A DNA stretch of 14,246 nt from Thiobacillus sp. (GTDB lineage Bacteria > Pseudomonadota > Gammaproteobacteria > Burkholderiales > Thiobacillaceae): positions 1 to 14,246 of the forward strand of contig JADMKH010000001.1 in the NCBI GenBank assembly GCA_018780025.1, written 5' to 3'. The notes below the pieces were generated by a model. That model did not search any database and had not been told where the DNA came from. It worked only from the letters and a program-made list of their open reading frames with translations. The position numbers and the translations under genes are program-made. Shown piece by piece: positions 1 to 8,176 of this stretch; position 1 is the first letter of the stretch, and the number at the start of each line of letters is the position of its first letter.

Positions 1-2
1 TC

Positions 3-1373
3 AATTTCCCGCATCCCTTGCTGAAACAGGGGCTGGTCATTCTCGATACGCCGGGTCTGAATGCCATCGGCACCGAACCCGAACTGACGCTGAACATGCT
101 GCCGAGCGCCCATGCGGTGCTGTTCCTGCTGGCGGCGGACACCGGCGTCACCAAATCCGATATTGAAATATGGCGCCAATACATCGCCCCGATGCAGGGC
201 GCCAGCCGGGCGCGGCTGGTGGTGCTGAACAAGATCGACGGCCTGTGGGACGAACTCAAAACCCCGGCCGAAATCGACGCCGAAATAGCCAAACAGGTCG
301 CCAGCAGTGCGGCCCAGCTTGAGCTGCCCGCGAATCAGATCTTCCCCGTCTCGGCGCAAAAAGCGCTGGTGGCCAAGATACGCAATGATTCCGAACTGCT
401 GGCGAAAAGCCGCCTGCCCGAACTGGAAGCCGCGCTGACGCAGGAACTGATTCCGTGCAAACAGGCGCTGGTCAGTGAATCGACCCAGGCTGCAGTGGAA
501 GACGTGGTGATCAAAACCACCGAACTCCTCGAAACCCGGCTCGCCAACATTCAGGACCAGGTCGACGAGCTACAGGGGCTGCGGGGCAAGAATCGCGATG
601 TCATCCAGGCGATGATGGTCAAGGCCAACGAGGACAAGCAGCATTTCGATCGCGGCCTGCAACAGTTCAATGCGCTACGCAGCGTATTTGCCTCCCAGGT
701 TGAATCGATGCGTAAACGTTTGGGCATGCAAACCCTGCGCAGTGAAGTGCGGCATACGCGGCAGTCCATGGAAAAAAGCCGTTTTAGCCATGGCCTGCGC
801 GAATCCATGGGACATTTCTTCCGGAAAATTGACAGCAATCTAGTCGCATCTTCGTCGATCATCAGCGAAATACGCTCCATGATGACGGCGATGTATCAAA
901 AATTCAGTGATGAGCACGGACTGGCCGCGGTCAACCCGCCCGATCACAGCCTGCGTAAATACCGCAAGGAAATGGCACGGTTGGAGCGCATTTTCGAAGA
1001 ACGTTTCAATACCCTGTTCAGGATGCTGACCGTGGGCCAGAATCAGCTGACCGCCCGGTTTTTTGAAACCCTGGCGAGCAAGGTGGTGCAGCTATTCGAA
1101 CTCGCCAACAGCGAGACCGAAGCCTGGCTGAAGGCGCTGATCGCGCCGATGGAAACCCAGATACGCGAGCATAAAACCCAACTCAAGCGCCGACTGGATA
1201 GCGTCAGCCGTATTCATGCGGCGACGGAAACGCTGGATGCCCGTATCGCGGAGCTCGAAGCCTCAATCGAGACCGTGGTTGAGCAACTCGACAACCTGGC
1301 CCGCATCAACGGGCACATTACCGAGGCCATCACCCGCACGCTGGACAGCGAACGGTTGGCCAGAACGGCCTGA
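3..1373 (+). CDS. Dynamin-like large GTPase, 3' part (5' end outside window)
   Basis: This is the C-terminal 456 residues of a GTPase whose start lies left of the window. The frame is open to the window edge, and the codon at 18 is an internal TTG (Leu), so it should not be taken as the start. The GTPase G3 motif DTPG is at fragment residues 15-18 and G4 NKID at 76-79; the P-loop (G1) must be upstream. After the G domain comes a long charged, mostly helical region with heptad-like stretches (roughly residues 180-250 and 380-440), which fits the stalk of dynamin-family proteins. I see no clear transmembrane segment. Bacterial dynamin-like proteins generally act in membrane remodelling or fission, but the role here is unknown. 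The stop TGA directly abuts the convergent ferredoxin stop. The family call is fairly sure; the function is not. Confidence 0.8.
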   Translation, partial: NFPHPLLKQGLVILDTPGLNAIGTEPELTLNMLPSAHAVLFLLAADTGVTKSDIEIWRQYIAPMQGASRARLVVLNKIDGLWDELKTPAEIDAEIAKQVASSAAQLELPANQIFPVSAQKALVAKIRNDSELLAKSRLPELEAALTQELIPCKQALVSESTQAAVEDVVIKTTELLETRLANIQDQVDELQGLRGKNRDVIQAMMVKANEDKQHFDRGLQQFNALRSVFASQVESMRKRLGMQTLRSEVRHTRQSMEKSRFSHGLRESMGHFFRKIDSNLVASSSIISEIRSMMTAMYQKFSDEHGLAAVNPPDHSLRKYRKEMARLERIFEERFNTLFRMLTVGQNQLTARFFETLASKVVQLFELANSETEAWLKALIAPMETQIREHKTQLKRRLDSVSRIHAATETLDARIAELEASIETVVEQLDNLARINGHITEAITRTLDSERLARTA

Positions 1374-1622
1374 CTAGCTGGCGCTCAGTTTCAGGAATTT
1401 TTCCTGTAACTGTTCCCGGGTTTCGGGATAGTCCGGATTCAGCGGAATGCAGTCGACCGGACACACCTCCACACACTGCGGCGTATCAAAGTGACCGACG
1501 CATTCGGTGCACTTGTTAGGATCGATAATATAAATCTCGTCGCCTTGGGATATGGCGTCGTTGGGGCATTCGGGCAGGCAGACGTCGCAGTTGATGCATT
1601 CGTCCGTAATCAGCATTGACAT
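1374..1622 (-). CDS. Alvin-type (YfhL-like) 2[4Fe-4S] ferredoxin
   Basis: This is an 82-residue soluble ferredoxin expected to carry two [4Fe-4S] clusters for low-potential electron transfer; its partners cannot be told from sequence. The first cysteine cluster is CINCDVCLPECP (residues 9-20). The second is spread out as CTECVGHFDTPQCVEVCP, with extra residues between the second and third cysteines. That spacing, plus a C-terminal tail after the last cysteine, is the hallmark of Allochromatium vinosum-type ferredoxins, which include the YfhL family. GGAG lies 6 bases before the ATG at 1622. The gene follows coaD with an 18-base gap and is probably the last gene of the rsmD-coaD block. Its stop codon touches the stop of the convergent GTPase gene. 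Confidence 0.92.
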   Translation of the reverse strand: MSMLITDECINCDVCLPECPNDAISQGDEIYIIDPNKCTECVGHFDTPQCVEVCPVDCIPLNPDYPETREQLQEKFLKLSAS

Positions 1623-1640
1623 GCAATTCTCCGGGTTATA

Positions 1641-2123
1641 TCAGTTTTTTCTTATTTTCTCACTTAATCGCTTTGCCACCAATGGGTGGACAAAGGGCGA
1701 CACGTCTCCCCCCAACTGCGCAATCTCGCGAATCATGCTGGCGGAGATGAACATGTACTGATCCGACGGCGTCAGGAACAGGGTTTCGATGTCGGGCTTG
1801 AGGTTGCGGTTCATCCCTGCCAGCTGGAATTCATACTCGAAATCAGATGCTGCCCGCAAACCCCGCAACACGGCGATGGCCCCCTGCCCGGCAACGAAGT
1901 CTATCAATAGACAGGAGAAGCCTTCCACCCGAACCTGCGGCACATCGGCCAGCACTTCGCGGGTCATCTCCACGCGCTCTTCCATGCTGAAAAAGGCGCC
2001 TTTGTTGCGCGATTCGGCTACCGCGACAACGACATGGTCGAACAACCGCACTGCGCGCCGCACCAGATCTTCGTGGCCACGTGTAATGGGGTCAAACGTG
2101 CCGGGATAAACAGCGGTCAGCAT
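1641..2123 (-). CDS. coaD: Phosphopantetheine adenylyltransferase
   Basis: CoaD transfers AMP from ATP to 4'-phosphopantetheine to form dephospho-CoA, the penultimate step of coenzyme A synthesis in the cytoplasm. The 160-residue length is normal for the family. The nucleotidyltransferase signature is at the N terminus (YPGTFDPITRGH, residues 6-17), and the C-terminal ISASMIREI segment matches the usual second nucleotide-binding motif. The conserved RGLRAASDFEYEFQLAGMNR stretch is also present. The start at 2123 is well supported: AAGGAG sits 5 bases upstream and is formed by the last two sense codons of rsmD (Lys-Glu), whose stop is only 2 bases before this ATG. That layout suggests translational coupling to rsmD. 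No anomaly is seen. Confidence 0.97.
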   Translation of the reverse strand: MLTAVYPGTFDPITRGHEDLVRRAVRLFDHVVVAVAESRNKGAFFSMEERVEMTREVLADVPQVRVEGFSCLLIDFVAGQGAIAVLRGLRAASDFEYEFQLAGMNRNLKPDIETLFLTPSDQYMFISASMIREIAQLGGDVSPFVHPLVAKRLSEKIRKN

Positions 2124-2125
2124 TC

Positions 2126-2701
2126 TTACTCCTTGATGAGCAGTGCAAAATGCGAGCGCCCAGCGCGCCCACTGCGGTGAATGATAAACCCGACCGGCGC
2201 GATCACCGCCGAACCCTGCTCAACATAGACGTGGCCACCGGGCTTGAGATGCGGCGCAAGACCGGCCAAAACGGTCGCCGCCAGACCGCTGTCAAAAGGC
2301 GGGTCGAGAAATACCAGATCGAATGTTTCGCGATTGTTCGCCAGCCAGGCCAGCGCATCGGCCCGCAAAACAGTGATCGCCGAGGCACCCAGCAGCGTGC
2401 GGTTTTTTTCCAGCGCCCCGACTGCCTTGGCATCGCGCTCGATCATGATGACCCGTTCTGCGCCACGCGAGGCCGCCTCAAAACCCAATGCACCGCTGCC
2501 CGCAAACAGATCGAGACAGGTCCATCCGGGCAGATCCTGTCCCAGCCAGTTGAACAGCGTTTCGCGCACACTGTCGGGGGTCGGACGCAAGCCAGTGCCA
2601 CCCGGAAAATCCAGCAGCCGGCGACGGAACTGGCCGCCAATGATGCGCACGCGGTTGGCGACGCCATGCGCGCGTTGCGGCGCGGCCTGCTTAGCGAGCA
2701 C
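2126..2701 (-). CDS. rsmD: 16S rRNA (guanine(966)-N2)-methyltransferase
   Basis: RsmD uses S-adenosylmethionine to methylate N2 of G966 in 16S rRNA during 30S assembly. The protein has 191 residues. Visible motifs are RIIGG near residues 19-23, the family-typical RPTPDSVRETLFNWL at 39-53, the SAM-binding LDLFAGSG at 63-70, an acidic nucleoside-binding IERD at 87-90, and the catalytic DPPF at 133-136 ((N/D)PPY/F type). The chosen GTG start at 2701 is supported by GGGAGGG 7 bases upstream, which lies inside the end of the preceding M16 gene; the two genes overlap by 11 bases. A later GTG just before RIIGG is possible but less likely. In Escherichia coli rsmD also lies next to ftsY; here the two M16 genes sit between them. 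Confidence 0.95.
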   Translation of the reverse strand: MLAKQAAPQRAHGVANRVRIIGGQFRRRLLDFPGGTGLRPTPDSVRETLFNWLGQDLPGWTCLDLFAGSGALGFEAASRGAERVIMIERDAKAVGALEKNRTLLGASAITVLRADALAWLANNRETFDLVFLDPPFDSGLAATVLAGLAPHLKPGGHVYVEQGSAVIAPVGFIIHRSGRAGRSHFALLIKE

Positions 2702-4031
2702 TTGCCGACCCTCCCACGACCACGGTCACCAGCTTGTCGGGGTCAACCCGCCGGGCAAACGCCTGTTTCACCGCAGTCACATCCACCGCGTTGACCCGAT
2801 CAACCCAGGTGTCCAGATAATCCAGCGGCAAGCGATAAAAGCCGATCACCGACAGGTATTCGAGAATTTTCTTGTTGCTGTCGATGCGCAATGGAAACCC
2901 TCCGGTAAGGTTGGACTTGGCCTGGTCGAGCTCTGCCTCGCTCGGGCCCCTGGCGATGAATTCACGCAGGGTGGCCTGCGCCACCTTCAACGCATCGTTG
3001 GTCTGCGCAAGCTTGGTCTGCAAACCCAGCTGAAACGGCCCGGCTTCGCTCAGCGGCAAAAAATAACTATAAGCACTGTAGGCATAGCCGCGCTTGTCGC
3101 GCACCTCGCGCATCAACTGCGAGTCGAAGCCACCGCCGCCCAGCACATAGTTGCCGACATACAAGGAAAAATAATCGGGATCGGTGCGCGACACCCCCAC
3201 CACGCCCATCAACACATGGCTTTGGGTAGAGGGGTACGCAATGCGTGTGTCTGAAGTGGCTGCCGGCACTGGCTTCGGCAGTGCCGGCAGCGCCGGAACC
3301 TGGGACAACCCCGCCGCCAGACGATTTGCAATGGCTTCGGCCTCGGCCCGCGAAATGTCACCCATCAACGCTATCACCGCATTCGGGGCGCTGTAGTGAC
3401 GGCGATAAAAGCGTTGCACATCACCGCGCGTCAATGTTGCAATCGATCCGATCTCGCCCGCTTCATCGTGGGCATAAGCATGCATGCCGTACAGCGCGCG
3501 ATAAAAAGCCTTGCTGGCGACGCTACCGGGATCGGCTTCGGCTTCACGGATGCCCGCAATCAAGCGCTGCTTTTCGCGCTTGACCACCGCACCCGGAAAA
3601 TCGGGCCGCTGCAGCACGCGCGCAAGCATTTCCAGCGCCTTGTCCTTTTCCGGGGCCGACGACAAGGTGCGAAGCGTAATGCCACCGCGGTCGCGGTCCA
3701 GACGTCCCGACAGCACTGCGCCCACATCGGCAAGACCATGCGCGATAGCGGTTTCCGACAGGCCGCCTGCACCCTGGTCCAGCAGGCCATGCGTCAACTG
3801 GGCGAGGCCCGGTTTGCCCGCGGGATCACGGGCGCTGCCGGCGGGAAAATCCACTGCCACATCCAGCATCGGCAATTCGTGGCTTTCAACGAACACCACG
3901 CGTGCGCCCTGCGGCGTTGTCCAGTGCTGAATGGTCAGCGCGGCCTGCGCCGACAGCGGCAAGGCCAATAGCAGTACAACCAGGAAATGCCGGGGCGAGG
4001 ATAGTTTGAACACGCTGTACTTAGTTTGCAT
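2691..4031 (-). CDS. Inactive-type M16 family peptidase partner, exported
   Basis: This 446-residue M16 (pitrilysin/processing-peptidase-like) protein has lost its zinc site. A signal peptide (hydrophobic LVVLLLALPL, probable cleavage after AQA at residue 30) sends it to the periplasm. Where the active partner has the zinc motif HVLEH, this protein has QLTHG (residues 78-82), so it cannot bind zinc in the usual way. It keeps the Arg/Tyr-rich segment MREVRDKRGYAYS (about 307-319), typical of the substrate-binding non-catalytic half of M16 pairs. The start is supported by AGGAG 6-7 bases before the ATG. The gene overlaps the end of the active M16 gene by 11 bases and rsmD by 11 bases. It probably forms a heterodimer with the neighbouring protease; the substrate is unknown. 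Confidence 0.9.
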   Translation of the reverse strand: MQTKYSVFKLSSPRHFLVVLLLALPLSAQAALTIQHWTTPQGARVVFVESHELPMLDVAVDFPAGSARDPAGKPGLAQLTHGLLDQGAGGLSETAIAHGLADVGAVLSGRLDRDRGGITLRTLSSAPEKDKALEMLARVLQRPDFPGAVVKREKQRLIAGIREAEADPGSVASKAFYRALYGMHAYAHDEAGEIGSIATLTRGDVQRFYRRHYSAPNAVIALMGDISRAEAEAIANRLAAGLSQVPALPALPKPVPAATSDTRIAYPSTQSHVLMGVVGVSRTDPDYFSLYVGNYVLGGGGFDSQLMREVRDKRGYAYSAYSYFLPLSEAGPFQLGLQTKLAQTNDALKVAQATLREFIARGPSEAELDQAKSNLTGGFPLRIDSNKKILEYLSVIGFYRLPLDYLDTWVDRVNAVDVTAVKQAFARRVDPDKLVTVVVGGSASAR

Positions 4032-5379
4032 GACGCACTCCTGACACCGCTGCGCGCTTCGCCTGAGGTTTCAGGACCTGTGGGTCGAGTTCAGCCACGC
4101 TCAGCCGATCGTCCTTCAACCACTGCTGCGCAGCAAGCTGCACGTCCTTCGCGGTGACCGCACGCAATTTCCCGACCCGCCCCGCCAAGGCTGCGGGCGG
4201 CAGGCCCGCGGTCACATAATCCCCCAGCTGCATGGCCTGATAAAACAGCGAATCGCGCTGGTAAACCTCGCCTGCAATGACCTGCGCCTTGACTCGCGCC
4301 AGCTCCGAATCGCTGATCCCTTCGCGTTTGACGCGATCCAGTTCCGTGCGTATGGCTTGCTCCAGGTCTGCCACCGGCTTGCCTGCTGCCGGCGTCGCAT
4401 CCACCATGAACATGCCCGGTCCGCGCGAAACAGCGTCGTATCCCGCACTGGCGTTCACCGCAATCTGCTGCGTCTTGACCAGTGTTTTTTGCAAACGCGC
4501 CGAATCATTCCCCGACAGCACGCCGGCCAGAATCTGCAGCGCATAAGGCGACGTGTCCTTTTCCCAATCCTTGAGAGAAGGCGCATGCCAGGCCATCAGC
4601 AGATAGGGGACTTGCGCCGGCGCTTTCACCACGATGCGCTTGCCGCCAATCTGCGCCGGCTCGACTTGCGGCTTGCGGATGGGCAGCGCGCGGGCGGGCA
4701 GCGGACCAAAATAACGCCTGGCCAATGCAATGACCTCGTCGGCTTTCACATCGCCCGCCACCACCAGCGTGGCGTTGTTGGGGGCGTACCAGCGGTCATA
4801 CCAGTCACGCGCGTCCTGCCCGGTCATGTTCTGCAAGTCGTCCATCCAGCCGATGATGGGGCGACTGTATGGGTGCGCCTGATACGCGGTTGCCATCAAC
4901 CGCTCATACGCGATTGCCTGCGCCTGATCGTCGGTGCGCAAGCGCCGCTCCTCCATCACCACCTGGATTTCCTTGGCGAACAGCTCATCGCTGATGATGA
5001 GGTTGGCCATGCGGTCGGCCTCCAGCTGCAGGGCCAGCTCCAGCCGGTCTTTCTGCATCTGCTGGAAATACGCGGTGTGGTCGCGGCTGGTAAACGCGTT
5101 CTCGCGTCCACCGGCAGCGGCAATGCGCCTGGAGAACTCGCCCGGCGGCACCGCCTTCGTCCCCTTGAACATCATGTGTTCAAGCACGTGGGCCACGCCG
5201 GTGGTGCCGTTGAATTCATCGATCGACCCCGCCCGGTACCATACCTGCGACACCATCACCGGTGCGCGATGATCTTCCTGCACGATCACCCGCAAGCCGT
5301 TGTCCAGCGTCACATCCGTCACCGCTGCCTGTGCGCCGGCTACCGCAAACGCCAACACCAATCCCCACATGCCCTGCAT
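4021..5379 (-). CDS. Zinc-dependent M16 family peptidase, exported
   Basis: This is the catalytically competent half of an M16 peptidase pair, about 452 residues. The inverted zinc motif HVLEH is at residues 64-68. A distal glutamate expected to be the third ligand lies within the downstream LELALQLEADRM segment. I place the start at 5379, 12 codons inside the longest open frame (5415), because AGGAG stands 7 bases before this ATG and translation from it yields a clean signal peptide (MWGLVLAFAVAGAQA, cleavage before AVTDV). Starts at 5415 or 5394 would put a polar extension in front of it. M16 enzymes cut peptides or small unfolded proteins; the likely site is the periplasm. It is the first gene of the leftward block, divergent from ftsY, and overlaps the inactive partner by 11 bases. 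Confidence 0.92.
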   Translation of the reverse strand: MQGMWGLVLAFAVAGAQAAVTDVTLDNGLRVIVQEDHRAPVMVSQVWYRAGSIDEFNGTTGVAHVLEHMMFKGTKAVPPGEFSRRIAAAGGRENAFTSRDHTAYFQQMQKDRLELALQLEADRMANLIISDELFAKEIQVVMEERRLRTDDQAQAIAYERLMATAYQAHPYSRPIIGWMDDLQNMTGQDARDWYDRWYAPNNATLVVAGDVKADEVIALARRYFGPLPARALPIRKPQVEPAQIGGKRIVVKAPAQVPYLLMAWHAPSLKDWEKDTSPYALQILAGVLSGNDSARLQKTLVKTQQIAVNASAGYDAVSRGPGMFMVDATPAAGKPVADLEQAIRTELDRVKREGISDSELARVKAQVIAGEVYQRDSLFYQAMQLGDYVTAGLPPAALAGRVGKLRAVTAKDVQLAAQQWLKDDRLSVAELDPQVLKPQAKRAAVSGVRHAN

Positions 5380-5507
5380 GTTGTTACTCCTCATTATGTG
5401 TGCGCTAACTGACATCGACCCGCACCGTGCTGAAACCCGTGTGGAGTCGACTGCCTGAATGATAAGATACAGCGTCCGTCAAACAGCAGTGCTGACCGCC
5501 TTTATCC
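5380..5507. promoter_or_regulatory. Divergent intergenic region between the M16 block and ftsY
   Basis: These 128 bases separate two divergent transcription units, so promoters for both must lie here or nearby. On the + strand TAAGAT (5463-5468) is a possible -10 for ftsY, but no good -35 is found at the right spacing. On the - strand a TTGACG hexamer (about 5475-5480) resembles a -35 for the M16 operon, but no matching -10 is evident. I see no convincing operator or terminator. The function is inferred from gene layout rather than from strong motifs. Confidence 0.35.
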
Positions 5508-6557
5508 GTGTTTAGTTTCTTCAAGTCCAAACCCGCACCGGAACTGCCCGCGCCCGACCAGCCGGCAGCGCAACCGCTTGCGCCCTCTGCGCCAGACGCG
5601 CCGGTGATCGCCGACACCACGGCGGCTCGACCGGGGTGGGCACAACGGCTGAAACAGGGGCTCGCCAAAACCCGTGGCCGTCTGGGCGGCCAGTTTTTCA
5701 GCCTGTTCGGGGTGGGCCGCAAGATCGATGCCGAGTTGTTCGATGAACTCGAAACCATCCTCATCACCGCCGATATCGGCGTCGACGCTACCCATGCGTT
5801 ACTGGACACACTGCAAAAGCAGGTACGGCGCGAAGGCCTGACCGAAGCCGTCGACCTGCAAGCTGCGCTGAAACAAGCGCTGGTTGCGATGCTGTCTCCA
5901 TTGCAGGCGCCACTCGACGTCACTTCGCACAAACCCTTCATCCTGATGCTGGCGGGCGTCAACGGCGCCGGCAAAACCACCACCATCGGCAAACTTGCCA
6001 AGCTGTATCAGGCGCAGGGATTGTCGGTTCTGCTGGCGGCGGGCGACACCTTCCGCGCTGCCGCACGCGAGCAGCTGCAGGTTTGGGGCGAACGCAACAA
6101 TGTAACCGTGGTGAGCCAGGAAAAAGGCGATTCCGCCGCCGTGATTTTCGATGCCATCCAGGCTGCGCGCGCGCGCAATATTGACGTGGTGCTGGCCGAC
6201 ACCGCCGGTCGCCTGCCGACCCAGCTGAACCTGATGGAAGAAATCAAAAAGGTGAAGCGCGTCATCGAAAAGGCCGCCCCCGGTGCGCCGCACGAAGTAC
6301 TCCTGGTGCTGGACGCCAATACCGGCCAGAATGCCGTCGCGCAGGTCAGGGCCTTCGACGACGCCCTGGGGGTGACCGGCCTGGTATTGACCAAGCTCGA
6401 CGGCACTGCCAAAGGCGGTGCCATCGCAGCCATCGCCCAGGCCCGATTAGCGCCATCCCGGCCCATCCCGGTTCGCTACATCGGCGTGGGGGAAGGCGTC
6501 GATGATCTGCGGCCCTTCGATGCAAACGAATTCGTCGATGCCATCTTCACGGTTTGA
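5508..6557 (+). CDS. ftsY: Signal recognition particle receptor FtsY
   Basis: FtsY is the SRP receptor GTPase that docks ribosome-nascent chain-SRP complexes at the inner membrane for co-translational insertion. The protein has 349 residues: a proline/alanine-rich A domain (about 1-45) with the typical MFSFFKSK start, a helical N domain (about 46-140), and an NG GTPase domain. GTPase motifs are G1 GVNGAGKTT (150-158), G3 DTAGR (231-235) and G4 TKLD (295-298), followed by GTAKGG and the closing DDLRPFDANEFV. The GTG at 5508 is the only possible start in this region, because an in-frame TGA at 5493 lies just upstream with no start codon between. No strong Shine-Dalgarno is visible. ftsE follows after 12 bases, giving the classical ftsYEX order. 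Confidence 0.97.
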   Translation: MFSFFKSKPAPELPAPDQPAAQPLAPSAPDAPVIADTTAARPGWAQRLKQGLAKTRGRLGGQFFSLFGVGRKIDAELFDELETILITADIGVDATHALLDTLQKQVRREGLTEAVDLQAALKQALVAMLSPLQAPLDVTSHKPFILMLAGVNGAGKTTTIGKLAKLYQAQGLSVLLAAGDTFRAAAREQLQVWGERNNVTVVSQEKGDSAAVIFDAIQAARARNIDVVLADTAGRLPTQLNLMEEIKKVKRVIEKAAPGAPHEVLLVLDANTGQNAVAQVRAFDDALGVTGLVLTKLDGTAKGGAIAAIAQARLAPSRPIPVRYIGVGEGVDDLRPFDANEFVDAIFTV

Positions 6558-6569
6558 GGCAATAAGCGC

Positions 6570-7232
6570 ATGATCCATTTCAGCCAAGTCACCAAGCGCT
6601 ATCCCGGTGGGCACGAAGCCCTGTCGGGCGTCAATCTCTCCATCGAACAGGGCGAACTGGTTTTTCTGACCGGCCATTCCGGTGCCGGCAAAAGCACGCT
6701 GCTAAAGCTGATTGCCGCTATCGAACGCCCCACCAGCGGTTCCCTGACGGTAAGCGGCCAGAACATCAGCCGACTGCCGAGCCGCGCGGTGCCCTATCTG
6801 CGCCGCAACATTGGCCTAGTGTTTCAGGACCATAAACTGCTGTTCGACCGCAGCGCGATTGAAAACGTCGTGTTGCCGCTCGACATCGCCGGCTTCGACC
6901 GCCGCGAATCCCTGAAGCGCGCGCGCGCCGTGATCGATAAAGTCGGCTTGCTCAATCGTGAAAAAGCCAACCCGATCAGTCTTTCGGGCGGTGAGCAGCA
7001 ACGGCTGTGCATCGCCCGCGCGCTGGTGAGCCGCCCTGCCCTGTTGCTGGCCGACGAACCCACCGGCAATCTCGATGCCGGCTATGCTGCCGATATCATG
7101 TCCATGTTCCGCGACTTTCATCGGGTCGGCACTACGCTCTTGATCGCCACCCACGACGACCGCGCCATTTCGGCGCTGGGCGGCCGCATTCTGCAACTGG
7201 ATCACGGCAAGATCGAGGCGCCATCCGCATGA
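6570..7232 (+). CDS. ftsE: Cell division ATP-binding protein FtsE
   Basis: FtsE is the cytoplasmic ATPase of the FtsEX ABC-type complex, which acts at the septum and transmits ATP hydrolysis through FtsX to periplasmic activators of murein hydrolases. The length, 220 residues, is standard. All ABC motifs are intact: Walker A GHSGAGKS (35-42), Q-loop Gln86, signature LSGGEQQ (138-144), Walker B LLLADE (158-163) followed by PTGNLD, and the switch histidine in ATHDD (His195). A GAGG overlapping the ftsY stop lies about 10 bases before the ATG. The stop overlaps the ftsX start in an ATGA arrangement, so the two subunits are probably translationally coupled. Confidence 0.97.
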   Translation: MIHFSQVTKRYPGGHEALSGVNLSIEQGELVFLTGHSGAGKSTLLKLIAAIERPTSGSLTVSGQNISRLPSRAVPYLRRNIGLVFQDHKLLFDRSAIENVVLPLDIAGFDRRESLKRARAVIDKVGLLNREKANPISLSGGEQQRLCIARALVSRPALLLADEPTGNLDAGYAADIMSMFRDFHRVGTTLLIATHDDRAISALGGRILQLDHGKIEAPSA

Positions 7233-8137
7233 TGGCCTGGCTTCAGCATCAAAAGCATGCCCTCACTTCTTCGCTGCGCCGATTGGCTGCACAACCAGTT
7301 GCCACCCTGTTGACCGCGCTGGCGATGGGCGTGGCCATCAGTCTGCCGGGCGGACTCTATCTGGTACTCGGCAACCTCAACCAACTGGCGGGCAATCTGC
7401 CCGCGCAACCCGAAATCAGCGTCTTTCTGGATGCCGACATTTCAAAAGCGCAGCAACAGGCCATCGCCGCACGACTGAAACAAGCCGACATCGCCCACGC
7501 ACGCCATGTTCCCAAGGACGAAGCCCTGGCCGCGTTGAGCGCCTCCCAGGATCTGTCCGATATCACTGCCGGTCTGACGCAAAACCCGCTACCCGATGCC
7601 TGGGTGGCACAACCTCAGGACACCTCACGCGAGTCGCTGGCGCGCGTTTCGGATGAACTCAAGAAACTGCCCGGTGTGGCGGAAACCCATCTCGACAGCC
7701 AATGGGCAGACCGCCTGCAGGCTGCGCTGGCCATTGGCCGCACCGGTGTCTGGGTCCTGGCGGGCCTGTTTGCGATTGCCTTGCTTGCCATTTCGGGCAA
7801 TGCGATCCGCGCCCAGGTCTTGAGCCGGCGCGATGAAATCCACGTCAGCCGCCTGATCGGCGCGACCAATCGTTATATCCGTCGTCCTTTCCTTTATCTC
7901 GGCGCCTTGCAGGGACTGTTGGGCGGCATGGCTGCGGGCGGGGTGCTGGCAATCGCTGGCTGGATGTTGCACGCTCCGGTTGAAAATCTGGCCAGCTTAT
8001 ATGGTTCAGCGTTCCAGTTGCTGCCGCCCAGCATCACCGAAATCGTCCTGGTGTTAGGGCTCACCACAATTTTTGGCTGGCTTGGCGCCTGGATTTCGGT
8101 CAACCGAACGCTCAGTCAGGTTGAAGCGACGCGTTGA
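7229..8137 (+). CDS. ftsX: Cell division protein FtsX (permease-like subunit)
   Basis: FtsX is the membrane subunit of FtsEX; its periplasmic loop recruits the activator of septal amidases. I start it at the ATG at 7229, which overlaps the ftsE stop by four bases, has GAGG about 10 bases upstream and gives 302 residues, the family length. A longer open frame extends upstream inside ftsE but has no support. Membrane segments are predicted near residues 27-50, 171-191, 222-246 and 270-291, with a periplasmic domain at about 50-170. The conserved cytoplasmic stretch RRDEIHVSRLIGATNRYIRR (200-219) lies between the second and third segments. rpoH follows after 94 bases, as in many gamma- and betaproteobacteria. 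Confidence 0.96.
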   Translation: MMAWLQHQKHALTSSLRRLAAQPVATLLTALAMGVAISLPGGLYLVLGNLNQLAGNLPAQPEISVFLDADISKAQQQAIAARLKQADIAHARHVPKDEALAALSASQDLSDITAGLTQNPLPDAWVAQPQDTSRESLARVSDELKKLPGVAETHLDSQWADRLQAALAIGRTGVWVLAGLFAIALLAISGNAIRAQVLSRRDEIHVSRLIGATNRYIRRPFLYLGALQGLLGGMAAGGVLAIAGWMLHAPVENLASLYGSAFQLLPPSITEIVLVLGLTTIFGWLGAWISVNRTLSQVEATR

Positions 8138-8176
8138 GTTCCCGGTTTTCAAGGCGCTGCGGAACCCTTGACGCCC

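Noticed and set aside
4357..5412. Long + strand open frame antisense to the active M16 gene
   Set aside because: It is His/Arg/Leu-rich with no recognisable domain and lies exactly opposite a conserved zinc protease; this is a composition-driven shadow in G+C-rich DNA.
5380..5415. Longer N terminus for the active M16 peptidase (starts at 5415 or 5394)
   Set aside because: The Shine-Dalgarno AGGAG lies inside this stretch, correctly spaced only for the ATG at 5379, which also gives a proper signal peptide.
5405..6293. Open frames on the - strand opposite the 5' half of ftsY
   Set aside because: Low-complexity Ser/Ala/Arg or Gln/Gly-rich translations with no ribosome binding site or family similarity, opposite conserved FtsY motifs.
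7007..7228. Long upstream extension of the ftsX reading frame inside ftsE
   Set aside because: It overlaps the conserved end of FtsE and its translation resembles no FtsX N terminus. The ATGA overlap at 7229 gives the family length.
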